A DNA stretch of 64,000 nt from Bathynomus jamesi (taxonomy: Eukaryota > Arthropoda > Malacostraca > Isopoda > Cirolanidae), in NCBI GenBank assembly GCA_023014485.1, contig JAJOZX010002714.1, positions 327,501-391,500 on the forward strand, read 5' to 3'. The position numbers were made by a program, and so were the translations under genes. Every line of letters begins with the position of its first letter. Within the stretch, counting starts at the first letter, position 1. This document shows positions 49,401 to 63,133 of the stretch, in pieces. The notes under the pieces were generated by a model. The model was given only the letters and a program-made list of their open reading frames with translations. It did not search any database and was not told the DNA's origin.

Positions 49401-52400
49401 TCATACTTTGGGTCAGGTATATTTGCCAAAAGATGACATGGCTCCATAGCTTTTTTAAATCTCTTAATAATATCTTCTTTGTATGGAGCTAATTTTTCAT
49501 CTTGGATTAAATTGAGCCAAATTTCAACAGCATCAGATAATGTTGTATTATCAGCCTGCAACTGTAACAAAAAAAATATAAACTATAAAGTTATATATGG
49601 CTGAATGAAAACATCCGTAAACATTTAGAATTATGCATTGTTAGAATTTATTTTTTGGTGTTACAAGTTACAACACATTTAAAATAAAGTGTATTTTAAT
49701 TATTTATTAGTAGTGCTTTAGTACAGGATTCTATAAATAAAATGTGCACTATAAGTCTATAAAATATCTTGAAATTAATATTGGTATTTAAAGTTAAGTA
49801 ATTTTAACTGCATAATATAAACACACCTTATCTAGAGCATTTCCAATAAGTAAGAGTTGTGACTGTAAATTGAGTGCCTCTCTCTGTATAGATAAGTTAT
49901 CTATCAATTTTCCGATGTTGTGATCAATGTCTTCAATATGCTCTCCTCTTATTTCTATATATAGAGAGTAATTTGACAATTTATAGGTTTTTATGCATTC
50001 CAACTGAGAATTCCATCTGGTTTCATTTGGTAGTTGCGGCATCATACCTCCTTTCTCCATTAACCAACCCTAAAATATAAATTTTTATTACAAATATTGC
50101 TGGATTTGACAGCATAAATAAATAGCCTATGCAACTTATTAATGAGTCGTGAATTAGGATTCACACTGGTGACAGTGCTAATGCATAAAAGTAAAGCTGA
50201 CAGTAGCTAATTTATTGGATTTGTTTTTAGCTTACATGAGGTTGGTGATGGTTTCGGAAATATTTGTTAATTTCTACAACATGCTTGAGAACTGATTTTG
50301 GGGAGACATCTTTTTCTACCAAATTTAGATGGTGTGCTGAACAGTCATAAGTAATAAGACTGTAGTTGACCTCCTTAAGAATTTCTCTCATTCTTATCAT
50401 TTTGTTTTCGTTATCAGTGCATATAGCAAATACCTGAAAATAAAATGTCTAACTCATAAGGAACTGAACATTTGAGTATACCAAGGCGGAGAATTACATT
50501 CAGTTTATAACTAAAATAAAATGTACCTACAAAATAGTTATACCATATATTTCTTAGTTTTTGTTATTGCTTCTCTAGCTAACTGTGCACACTATTCTGC
50601 TGTCTATTTTGTACTTCCAGCATCTACTGCTGAAATCAGATATGGCTTTTTTTCCATTACGAATACTGTGCGCAATAATAGGATAATTACCTACTGAACT
50701 CCAGCCATCTTGTATAAGGGTAATGGTACAATCATCAAGATTAAGGTCATTCTTCATTTCATGGATTACTTCATCATTAACTTTTATTAACGGATCAGAT
50801 GCCAACCTTTTCCTGTTTGGTGGTTCACATCCTGATCTTAGACCTTTGATTAATTTTATAAATTCTTTATTTTCTAAAACGTTGAAGGGTATGTTAGCTG
50901 AAAAAAAGAACCTTGCAACTTGTAAATCTAATTCTTCCTTTTGGTCCACAGTCGTTCTTACCACAAATGGTGTAATTGATCTTTGCCTTTTATGCTTTAT
51001 TGGTGTTGAATGACAGAATGTGGATGATGAAGAACCTGCACGGGTGTCACTCATTTCAGGCACATTTTCACTTATAATCTTTGGATCATCTTTGCCAGAA
51101 GCCAAAGTTGGAGGAAGTGAATCAGTTTCAACCAATGCTCCAAATTTGAGTCTCGGCATACCTCTTGCCTCATTTTCAAAACATTCCACTTTTCTTTTAC
51201 TGCATTTCTCTAGATGTTTCACTCTCTCAATTTTTCGAGTGATACTTTCTTTGCAATAATTGCATAGTACTCTGGCAGGCTGATCACTTAATAAGGTCAC
51301 CTTGTCCCATTCGCTAGCTTTAGATCTTCCACCTCTATAACTCTTTGGCACCTTAAAAATTTAAATTTGAGTTAGATCTAAATAAAGCTGAAATCTGCTG
51401 TTAAGAAATAAAGGAAAGATCAAATTAAAATAGAGAAAATTCTAATATGTCATTATTATCTCTCATATCTGAACTTTCTGCGAAATAAAGATGTCTTTTT
51501 AATATATATTGTAGATTAGATAAATAAATTACTAAAATAATAGATATATTAGGCACTACATAATTATCGAACCTTTCTAAAAAAAATTTCAACCCATCAA
51601 AAAACCAAACCCCAAAACCTAGCAAAAACCCAGTTGGGTTGTTTTTTGTGTGAAAAACCCGGGTTTTTGCCAACCCTGTAATTAGTAGGGCTTTTTTATA
51701 TTGGGATGTGGGGGGGGGGCGAGAAAGGAGAAGAACCACTTTTTATGAGTAATATTTTACGAAAAAGTTGTAAACGCAATTTATCCAGAAATTAAAAAAC
51801 GGTAGAGTTTGAAGTTTCGAACCCACGAAGGAGTATCAGAAGCCACTGCTTTGAATCAACAAACCATCCTGGACTCTGAAAAAAAAAATACCATTCAAAC
51901 CATCCTTCTGTAGTATTTGACCATTCTTCTTCTATAATCTGTAGCCGCAACTTTATAAAGCAAATGATTGTTTTTAGTGTAATAATTGCACTTTGTAAGG
52001 TGGACGAGGGTTCGAGCTTCAGTTGTTCTCAGTTTCTTAACAAATTCTCTTTTCAAAATTTTCTTTTTAAACAGAGCGATTATTTTGAATCTATTCACAA
52101 AATACATTTTTTATTTTCGAAACATTAAAATTGTTAACGATTTATTTATTTACTGACTGATTCTTTGAATTAAGTCATATTACATTATTTCTAATTAAAT
52201 TTACAACTGCATATAAACGTTCATTCAAGAAATTTTCAAGTAATCTGGAAATACAACTTGAAGCGAGTTGTCCGTTTCTGTGAAAAGCTTACCATGAAAT
52301 TATTATGAAATTTATGGACTAATACCAATTGATGTTGCTTACATTTTTCATTAGTGTGATCCAAATAGGCTCTCCACCCCACCAACGCCCTTTTTGGGAC

Positions 52401-55400
52401 TCAGAAGTTTTGTAAGAAAAATTTGCCTTGTATTGCTGGTCATAAAACGAGTTGCTGATGATTCCATGCGATTCAGGATATAATCCCTGAAATAAATAAA
52501 TAAATAATATTATTACACTTTATACCCTTAAATGCATTATTACATTTGATGATCACGCTGCAGTTTTATGATACATTCCTCTGCAACATTTATTTAAATC
52601 TACGTGAAGTCACGCCACTGCTAAACGCAGTGTCATGCCCTTTTCGTTTAAAAATAATACACCTTGTTTTTCATCTGCTAACTTTAACTTAAATGAAATA
52701 GGTAAGAATAATTATTAAAATTATATAAATTAATTAATTAATAACTCTAACAACACATCATTCAAATTACTAACCGATGTTCTTTGTCACATTGTTATTT
52801 TAAAGCTATTATGAGAATATATTCGTTTGACAGCGAACGGGAAAATACTTCACTAAACAAACATCGAATTATCCAAGGCAGAGTCACTTAGAATCTTAAA
52901 AAACTCACAAATCACTCTTAATTTGAGGTCCTCCTATTTTGTTGAAATATTTTCAAAAGTTAAAAAATTTTGGCACTTTCAAATTGGTACAACTTTAACT
53001 TCGTTTTCCGGAGTTTTTTTACTCTTGTTGGTTAGCCACTCCTTTTTAGGAGGGCCTCATATGCAAAACCTAGACCCTATTATAATAATATGACTCAAGT
53101 ACCTGGTGTGTGTATAAAGTAACGCGAGTGAAGAGCCAAATCCGATGTAAATTATATTAACGAGAGTGACACATGGACGAGTAATATTTATTACATGTAC
53201 TTTATAACAACTGTATATTCCATAGTAAGGTTTATAAGAAGCGTTGAAAATGATTTTACGAGTTAAAAAACGAGTGCAAACTAGTTTAAACCAGTTCAAA
53301 TCGGATTTTGTCTCTTTACCCGCGTTACTTTATACACACACCCTGTAGTAGTTTTGTGGTTGTTTAACCTCCATGGTACTGTACCAGCAAAAGTCACGTG
53401 ACAGACTGGGAACTTACAACTTTGCTAAGATCTGAACCACGGGTCTCTACATTATTTGAGCTTAGAGGACGGACCCAGCCAGTGTCGCTTAGCTTCTTCT
53501 GACCGACGGGAAGCGGTGTTCCAACACTGATGTTGCGAAGAAAATTAAACAGCCCCATCAAACGAACAAAAACATTCCCTTTGTAAAATATATTAGTACA
53601 AAAACCATATTAGACCGAACTTAAAAAATATGCCTCATTGTCTAAGATGCAACACGAAGAAATACTTTTCAATACAAAATTTTTTTCTTCCCTAATTATT
53701 ATTATTTTCCGAAATATTTTATTTAATTAAGAAATTACCGAGAATTTTTTTAATAAGAAATAGTAAATAGCTAAAGAAGTTCACTACCGTTGATTGAGAT
53801 CAAGTACATTTTATATACACACGAGTACTGTATATATTCGCCTCGGTGATGTAGTGGTTAGCATAGCTGACTACGAATTCACCGCTCCCGGGTTCGAGTC
53901 CCAGCGAAAGCAGACGGCACGCGGCTTACCATCGTGAGATCGAGTCAGGGCAAGGACTTTGTAATTTCTGACCACCCGTCGGGGGGTCGTGATTCGGATT
54001 CCACGTTCTCCCTTCTCCTTTCAGTAGTTTGTATTACACGATAATTTGTATTTTGAGGGGGCCCTAGATGCTCCCCTTTTTCAGGGCGGTCCTGAGATTT
54101 ACTCGTCTCAGTCGCCTGCTGAGGCAAGACTTGTACATCTCCCACTAACGTGTGTATTTAGACTAAGCTATGCTGGATACTGTCAATTCCCTCTACTAGT
54201 TATGAGTTGTCCAATCAGGGACCATGTTTCATTCCTTCCAAAGGCTGACCAATCAGAGGAAGTAAACTATTTTTACATCTGAAATCCAATACTATTTCGT
54301 TAGAATATAGACAGTATACAGTGATTTACGCTACCAACATACCGTCACAATCGTATAATGATTCGGGAAAGTGCTAGAAGGGAAAGCAGAAGTCATGAAA
54401 GGAGTAGACGATCCTTTTTCAATCATCTTCTTCAGCGTTGGTGTAACTCCTCTTTCGAGGTACTTAGCACTAAATCCATCTAAAGATATTAGGATAACAG
54501 GAAGGGGGGAGAGGTCCTTCGGGCACGAAGAAGCGTCCAAGTGATCAGGAAGATCGAAGACGTCTTTTTCCTTTGACGAGTTGTCTGATAGTATGACTAT
54601 CAACAAGATCAGTACGAAAAAAAACACGAAAATTCCTATCTGAAATTAACAGATACGAGTATTAAACAGATTATACAGGTTGTTCATTTTACCAATTAAT
54701 CAAAAGAAATGCAAATAGAAGACAAAATAAAAGAATTATAATTCAGAGATACACGAGTTCTTGGGCTGCCTATCAGAGGATGAAATCCACAAAATGGCTG
54801 GTTCCATCAAGACGGTGCAACAAGCCACACTTCTCGTTAGACAATGGTAGAGCTGAAGTTCCTTTCCGGTGATAACATAATTTCTAAGGGATTATGGTCT
54901 CTACGCTCACCTGATTTCATTATCACCCAATTACTTCATGTGGGGGCTACATTAAACACCAGGCATATGCGAACAATCCCCTTACGTTAATAGAATAGAT
55001 AGAATAACCTTTATTAATAATAATAAAATAAATACATCTTTTCAATTTACAATGACATGAATAATTGTGAAGCTCGATTATTTATTTTATTTAATTTGGC
55101 CCTTAAGCTTTAGGCTTTACTGGGCTCTTATTAAAAATAAGCAGCTAGTTGTTATAAATTAATAATAATATAAATAAATAAATAAGTAAATAAGTATTAT
55201 TAATAGTTAAAACATGTATTGCAATATTAAACAATATTAATGGACAATATTAAACAATATTAGTGGACATTAATCCTAGATTTTTGTTAGTATGCCATTA
55301 TTAATCGGGATTTCAACTTGGTATTAAAGAAATTTACATTCACAATATTTTTTATATCGGCATCCAAGTCATTCAATCCAATGAAAATGGGTAGTTTTTG

Positions 55401-56988
55401 AGATGAAGACAATCTAAATTGAGGTATAACAAGGCCCTGATCTATTTCTGGTCTGATACGAGTGGATTTCTTGATGAGTTACAAAATATCTATTTACCCA
55501 TTGCAAATTAATGATTTTGTTCTTACACTCGTAAATAAAAATAAAATGTGCCAGTTTGGTTATATCGTTGAGCTTTAGTAGGTTTAGCTCTTTAAATAAT
55601 GCACTATAGTGATCAAGGAAATCAGCATCAGATAATAACCTTATTACTCGTTTTTGGATGACAAAGATACCATTTAATGCGTTGTTAGCGGAGTTTCCCC
55701 AAACAAGGGTGCAGTATGTTATATAAGGAAGAACAAGAGTATGATAAAGAGTCAGTTTCATTACATCTTTCATCTTTAGTTGTTTTAGCTCTTTAAATAA
55801 TGCACTAGAATGATCATGGAAATCAATATCAGATAATACCCTTATTGCTCATTTTTGGATGACAAAGATATTGTTTGAAGCATTGTTACCGTGGCGGAGT
55901 TTCCCCAAACAAGGGTGCAGTACGTTATATAAGGAAGAACAAGAGCATAATACAGAGTTAATAAAAGCTATTTACGAACTATATTTCTAAGTTTAAGCAT
56001 TATAGCAACGCTCATTGAAATCTTTTTCGATATATAATTTACATGATCACTCCATTGCAAATTCTTATCTACTGTAGCATTACATCAAGAAAATTCGTTA
56101 TAGTACACTCCTTTACAGCCATTTCATCAACATTTAGTTCGTATATTAGTAAATATCATAAAATTTGTTTTAGTGGTGTTTAAGAAGAGTTTATTGGTGG
56201 TCAACTATTTCATTACATTGATAAATTCTGAATTAAATATATTTTTAGGTGAATTAACATTTGCGCAAGAAAAAGACACGGTTGTATCATCCGCAAATAT
56301 TATGAAGTTAAGTATATCAGATGAGCGTGGACGGTCATTTATATATAGTAAAAATAATAGTGAACCGGAGACTGAGCGTGGTAAACCATGTATGGCAAGC
56401 ATCTGATTTGAGCAGACCTTATTTACTGATGCAAAATGATATCTATTGGACAAATAATTTCCAAACCAATCACTAATTGCTCCTCCAAAGCCGTAACAAT
56501 ATAATGTAAGTAGAATATTGGTCTATTACATCAAACGTCCTACTCAAATCCATAAATACTAATATCATTATTTCTTTGTTCTCTTTAGCTATATTTGCAT
56601 TTTCCATAAGATTTAAAATAGTCATTTCCGTTGTTTTATTATTACGGAAGCCATATTGATTTGAAGATAATAAATTATAGGATTCTAAATATCGCCGCAT
56701 TCTACTTTTTACAATTTTTTCAAAAACTTTGTTGAACACAGATAATAATGAGCACACCGGCCTGTAATTAGATGTTGATGCAGGATCAGCCCAATTAAAA
56801 AGGAATGTTATACAATGTTATAGTTTAGCTTTGATGGGAATATTCCTTTGGAAATACTTTGATAGTTGTAGGTAAAATCATAGAAGGCAAAATTACAATA
56901 CACCTCATTCCCTGATTTCCTGATGCACGAAAGACCTTAAAATCGTTTTTCACTTTTTCATTATTATTTTATTACCAACTATATATAT

Positions 56989-57031
<43 letters not shown>

Positions 57032-57766
57032 ACCATCAGTTTTAATTTTCTATTCTCTAATAATTATTTACCTATCTTAACATGTTAATATTTACTTAAC
57101 TACCAGTCATAATGAGAGGTTCGTAATATTTGATAATTAAAAAAAATGTTACGGCGCCTTGGCATTGTTTTGATATTTCTATGGGAGGGATTCCCCAGGA
57201 GAATTACGTAATTACATACGCTCTCTTCTCGGAATTACGCTGTTGGCGGCGTAAACGTATTTCTGACTTTCGTTTTTTAAAGGACTTCCACGTTCCATTT
57301 TTGTCATGGAGGTCTACGGAACAAATTTCGAAACAATTTCGAGGAGTACTTTGGTAAAATGTATGATCACGGGCACCGTGAAATAACTCGGTATAACTGT
57401 AGTTTATTTCTTGTTAAAAAAGCAATTTCGTATGATACTGTATATGAAATTTCTCCTTCCCTCAAAATAGATAATAAATTACTGTGATGTAAAGATTCCG
57501 TTGATGGAAATGGGAACGCAAATGGAATGCGAAATGGAATGTGAACGGAATCGGAATCCATTCCAAATGAAGTGCATCATACCAAGATAAGAACCTTATA
57601 CCATCACGAAATAGAAGCTACAAAATTTCGGATGTTTTTTTAATTTTTAGGGGCACTTTTAAGAGAGGTAAGACTGCATGGTGGGAGTGCCACATAAATT
57701 TAAGTTTTCCCTTCCTGAAGTCATACAAAATTATGGGCTCTTGTTATTTGGCTTGAGGAGCTTCAT

Positions 57767-57807
<41 letters not shown>

Positions 57808-58210
57808 CCTATATACCCATTTGGTTGACGGGACATAACATCGACACTAAAAAACTAACAACCTAACCTAACCTAATGTAGCGTAAACCTAACGTATTGT
57901 AACTTAACGTAACTTAATGTAACTATCAATAACTTCGTAGATCAGACGTCGTAAGTTCGTTTCTCTCTGCATAGGAGTTGACGATACGTTTATCTATTGT
58001 GAAAATTTCAAATGCGAACAATAAATCGCCCATTTCTTAATTCGGCTCATTTATAATAATTTATTTATCTTCATTGTAAAGATTATTATTATCTCGCCTA
58101 CGTGAGTGTGTTTCTTTTCTAGTACAATAGTGATGACGTAAGAACTCTATTCATTATTATTATTATTGCTATTGTTGTTATATATATTTATGTATACCGT
58201 TAATAGCTTA

Positions 58211-58254
<44 letters not shown>

Positions 58255-60284
58255 GAATCACAAAATAACACGTGACCTTATTAATAAGCAAACAACCACA
58301 AGGAAAAGGAAACACAAAGTCCGAGCGCTTTCGTGATATATTCACATTATCAAGGAAGAACAGAAAATTTTCTGTTCTTCCTTGATAATGTGAATATATC
58401 ACGAAAGCGCTCGGACTTTGTGTTTCCTTTTCCTTGTGGTTGTTTGCTTATATATAGATATATAATATATATATATATATATATTAGGGTGTTTCATACC
58501 TATAGGGTAAAATAAAAATGAGCTTGGAGTTTAATCCACACGTTTCTCCGTATTCTAAAGAACAAGAAAACACGTTTGTGCAAGTTTGAACCAGATCGCG
58601 CTGCATTTAGAGGTCCCCAACTTTGACGACCTTTTTGTCAGTTCATTTCTCGCCTGCCTGCAGTGAAGACGGTTTTCTTCGTCACTTGAGCGGTTCGTGT
58701 TGTATAGCCTATTGGACAACTATGGAGGTAATTATATATGCTACTAATTATCTCATTTTACTGTGGTATTGAAATTTATTATTATTTAATTTCTGTCATT
58801 TTACTGTGGTAGTGATATTTTATTAATATTACATGAAATTAATTAGTCTGTTGCATATTGGACAACTAAGCTGGTAATTATTTATGATACTAATTAATGT
58901 AATTTTACTGCGGTATTGAAATTTATTTAATTAATGAATTGTCAAAGAGAACGTAGTGTACACGTATCAGTTTTATAAATAAAGAAAAGCAGTAACTGGG
59001 ACTCGAACCAGTGTCATAGCCGTTTGGCGGCATCGCTCAAGTCGGCGTACACAGCACGCTATCCACTCCCTAGATGGTGTAGTGGATAGCGTGCTGTGTA
59101 CGCCGACTTGAGCGATGCCGCCAAACGGCTATGACACTGGTTCGAGTCCCAGTTACTGCTTTTCTTTATTTAATTAATGAAATTAATTACGATGTGAAAT
59201 TATTTCTGTGGAATTATTTAGTTTGTTTTCTTTCCAGGTGTCTACCAGAGCGAAAACAGAAGTGTTTCTTATTGGCCAGACGGATGCGAACATCACATCA
59301 AGTGGCCTTCCAACTCAGTTGCAAGTACTCAAAAAGTACTTTTACCACAAAAGGAGCAAAAATTTGGACGTACTAAATGCCTGAACCTGTGCCTGGATGC
59401 CTGTCTCATATTTTGGGAGAGAGCGAGAATCCCCATGATGCGTCGAGATTCGGCCTTGAGGAAGATGGAATCCCTTCTCAAGGAATACGACCGGCTTGTG
59501 AAGCACAAGTCACATAAAGCAGAGTCCTTCCGAGTGAAGGAGGCGATGTTCAAGGAGGCAATAGCGAAGGAGATCATGGACATTGCTCATTCACAGGCTA
59601 AGGAAATGATGAAGAATCAGGAGGACATCCACTTTCTCGACATGCAGCGTGAAGATCCAAATTCCTGCAGCATGGGCCCTGTTGACATGAGGCTTCACTA
59701 TAAGGAGATTAGGAAAAGGAAGAGGCTGGACAAGATTAAGGAACAACAGGAGAAGGCCAGGAAGGAACAAGGAGCTGCAGAAGATACGGGGGTTTTAGTG
59801 ATTTCAACTTCGTCAGAGACTGACTCAGATGTCGTTGACCCAACCGTGGAAGTTTTTCCATCCTCCTCCAAGGGAAATACCAAGAAGCGACGCAGGAATC
59901 TGATCTCACAGCATGTGACGACTACCTACGATCGGCTGAATATTTCGTACCGCAGTATTTGCTCAAAACTGTGATGCAGCATAGGGCGAAATACCCGAAT
60001 AAAACCAAGAAGGATTTCATGGACAAATGATTCGCAAGAAGTAGTTATGTTTTTTGTATCTTTGTGAAAATGTGTAGTGAAATGGTACTCGTTTGTTGAA
60101 TAAAAATTCATTGACAGATTTTTGTTTAATTTTTTCCCTTTATGATCTGCCAGAGCATCAAACTGGGGACCCGTAAACTTTAAACTATTGAATTAATACT
60201 TCGGTTTATCAGTCTCCTCAGCAAATGGAACAAGGGGATCCATGTGGATTAAAATTTTTCCAAACTTTTAATTTATGAAACACC

Positions 60285-60319
<35 letters not shown>

Positions 60320-63085
60320 GTGTACCGGGTTCAAGTTTTGCCTAAGACTTTCGTGATTTCAGATTTCAGCGATTAAAGTTCTTCCTTGGTGGGGTCATAG
60401 ATGAGTGGGGTCGTGTTTCAGATTCCACGTTAAACTGTAGGTTCTCCCAAGATGTAGCCATATATCTGACTTTCTTCTCAGACGGTTAAAGCAGAACTGC
60501 TGACAGAAGTTGACAGAAGTACGTAATATGCACTGTGTATGTGTTAGTATACAGTATTACAAATATTTCAGTTTTCCATCGCATCAAAGTTGATATTTCT
60601 GTTAGAATTGAGCCACTACAGAGTTTACTTAAAAAAAAAAATGGGATGAACAGCACTATTTTATAACATTCTTTTAAGAAAGCATTCCATGTAATTCGTT
60701 CACACAATTTCTGTTTAGAGGCAATTTTCTCATCTGAAAATAATTAACACGGTCAAATGTCCTTCACAGATACACGAACAAACGATGCAGTTAATTTATA
60801 ATTAAACTCATTTTTTATTATGTTAAACAATTCATCTCCGAGTTCAGTATTCACATTATCAAAAATTTTCAATGAACCATGCATGCGGCTTCTCATTTCT
60901 CAGAAAGGTCTGAGAAGCGAAAATGGCATCTCATCTCACTGCGACATGACACCATGTTCCGTGTGTGTGTGTGTGTGTGTATCACAAGGTATATGCAGAA
61001 AACAGAATACGCTGTGTGCGTGAAATACACATTTTAAAATATAGAAGTTAAAAAACGTCAATCTAATGGTATTAACTACCTTTCTTCTTATCTGTACAGT
61101 TACGTTTTTATTTAATTTTTTTTTGTCCTTCCTACTGTATGTCTTTTCTATTCAACCAGTCCAGTACAGCACGCTGAGTACTGCTACTATTACTGCTGCT
61201 CCTACTGCTACTATAATAATAATAATAATAATAATAATGTATTAATTGTATTATAGTACAAGTTATTTCCTTACAAATATCAGTCATATTAAGAGAAAGT
61301 TAAAATTTTATTGTCTTTTAAAGCAACGCTCACCCCATACAACCATTCAAGATACGAGCAGCTCGCGGCATCATTGTTATAGAGGATCATATAGTTTAAT
61401 GCTACTAAAAATAAAATCTATTTTAAGTTTTTGTAATTTGTCTCTTTAATTTGTATAGTTATATTTGTTACGACTTTCAGTAAATCTATGAAATTACATT
61501 CGCTTTTGGATAAAAATACTGTTTACATAATTTGGACTTCTTTAAGAATAAATCACACGCGTTTCATATGTAAATTCTTTTAAAAAAGATGTACCAAATC
61601 CGACGAGCGATGAAAATGCCATGTACATTCCCAGTCTCGTTGCTATAACAACAGATTAATTCTCCCTCTCCCCCTCCCCAACACCGCCCCAAATCTGTTC
61701 AATATGTTGCCTGTCAATCGTGTCCGAAGGTCATCCAATAAACGGAAAACAGTTAGGTCTACACGAATAACTTTTAATATAAAAAATATAGCCACAAATT
61801 CCCTCCTTTAAATAAAGGAGACATTGGTTGAATTACTTTAAAAACTGTGAATATACAGTACATTATATTAAGAATAATATACTGTGTATATACACTGTAT
61901 ATTACTGAGTTTTTAGATAAAATTAAATGATAACCAACATAATTTCCTTAATGAGCGGCGGCAAGTCGTTACAGTACAAGGAATATCTTCACCAGAATCA
62001 GAGGTCCTCAGTTCAGTACCACAAGGAACAGTAATCAACTTCACTACTCTTCATAATCATGCTAACTGACATAGATGAAGACATTACCAGAGACAGCACA
62101 GTAACATTCTTTGCCAATGACACAAAGATCAGTAGAAAAATAAGAAACTCAGAAGATATAGGATCTCTACAAACCAACATGAACAGAATCAACAAGTGGA
62201 CAGAAGACAACAATATGAAGTTTAACACTGAGAAATTTCAACTGTTACGGTACGGAAAAAGAGAGGGCCTAAAATCTATGGAATATTATACCCCAAATGG
62301 ACAGGAAATTCAGAGAAATTCGAAAGCAAAAGATTTAGGGGTTGTAATGACTGATGATGCGAAATTTGAAGCACAAAATAAGATAGCAGTAAACAGAGCA
62401 AAGAGAATAACGGGGTAGATACTGAGAACCTTTAAACGAAGAGATAGGAACATAATGATTCCTCTACTGAAAACACGAATCATATCCAAATTGGAATACT
62501 GCTCGGTCCTAACATGCCCATATAAAAAAGAAGACATTACACAGCTAGAAGGGATTCAGAGAAGCTTCACAACCAAGATCAATGGGTGCAAAGAACTAAA
62601 TTACTGGAAAAGGTTACGCGAATTAAACCTATATTCACTGGAAAGAAGAAGAAGAGAGAGATACACCATTATTTACACTTGGAAAATAATGGAGAAACTA
62701 GTCCCTAATCTTACTCTGAACCCTCTAACTCCCCAAACAACAGTGGAAGGTAGAAAAGGAAGACTGTGTCGTGTTCCAAAATTAAAAGCTAGACACGGAA
62801 CATCCTTAACCCTGAAAGAAAATAGTTTTGTTGCGAGAGGACCAAAATTGTTTAATCAGCTACCCAAAGACCTAAGGGACACGAATGGTGTTGCGGTGGA
62901 CATCTTCAAAAGAAGATTAGACGCCTGGCTCAGAACAATCCCCGATGAGCCAGGGCTATATGAGGTGGAGAGTACAAGAAACCAACTCACTACTTCACCA
63001 GGTCAACTCGAGAGGAGGGGACAAGCTTGAAGTTCATGAAATGAGGAATCATCGCACAGAACATTTGAAAGGTTGAAAGGAAAAG

Positions 63086-63133
<48 letters not shown>

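Larger units (their letters stand above)
47810..51351 (-). pseudogene. hAT transposase (BED finger, DUF659), disrupted
   Basis: Minus-strand exons inferred: about 50575-51351 (BED-like CNYCKES..H..C, then GSSSSTF, the DUF659-type [11 protein letters not shown] and [12 protein letters not shown]); 50236-50433 ([24 protein letters not shown]); 49827-50069 ([20 protein letters not shown]); 49399-49555 ([20 protein letters not shown]); and about 47810-48117 ([28 protein letters not shown]). Borders mostly follow GT..AG. It is dead: the frame slips in an A run near 50655, two TAG codons follow before the next donor, and another TAG interrupts the last exon near 47975. The 5' start is not resolved. 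Confidence 0.8.
46655..51678 (-). mobile_element. large hAT transposon (DUF659 type)
   Basis: Ends CTGGGTTGGTACCC and GGGTTTTTGCCAACCCTG are inverted copies, with repeated CAAAAACCCA motifs just inside. A perfect 8-bp duplication TAATTAGT lies at 46647-46654 and 51679-51686. It encodes a multi-exon transposase on the minus strand and fills most of ENPP intron 3. It has itself received a hAT at 46675 and a foldback at 48300. Confidence 0.9.
58484..60288 (+). mobile_element. unclassified TIR element carrying a gene
   Basis: Inverted ends TTAGGGTGTTTCATA (58484-58498) and TATGAAACACCCTAA (60274-60288) lie between TA dinucleotides and TA runs. Inside is a two-exon gene with no recognised transposase signature and, in its intron, a tRNA-like palindrome. 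About 150 bp near 58700-58930 is a diverged tandem duplication. Could be a non-autonomous carrier of a captured gene. Confidence 0.6.

Noticed and set aside
52920..53060. Clear MITE with GAGG(T/C)CCTCCTA ends
   Set aside because: Inverted similarity is only about 15 of 20 and no target duplication was found, so kept at low confidence only.
58208..58515. Two identical proteins encoded on opposite strands (about 60 residues), also seen at 36187-36486
   Set aside because: Artefact of perfect palindromes: each arm gives the same translation on its own strand.
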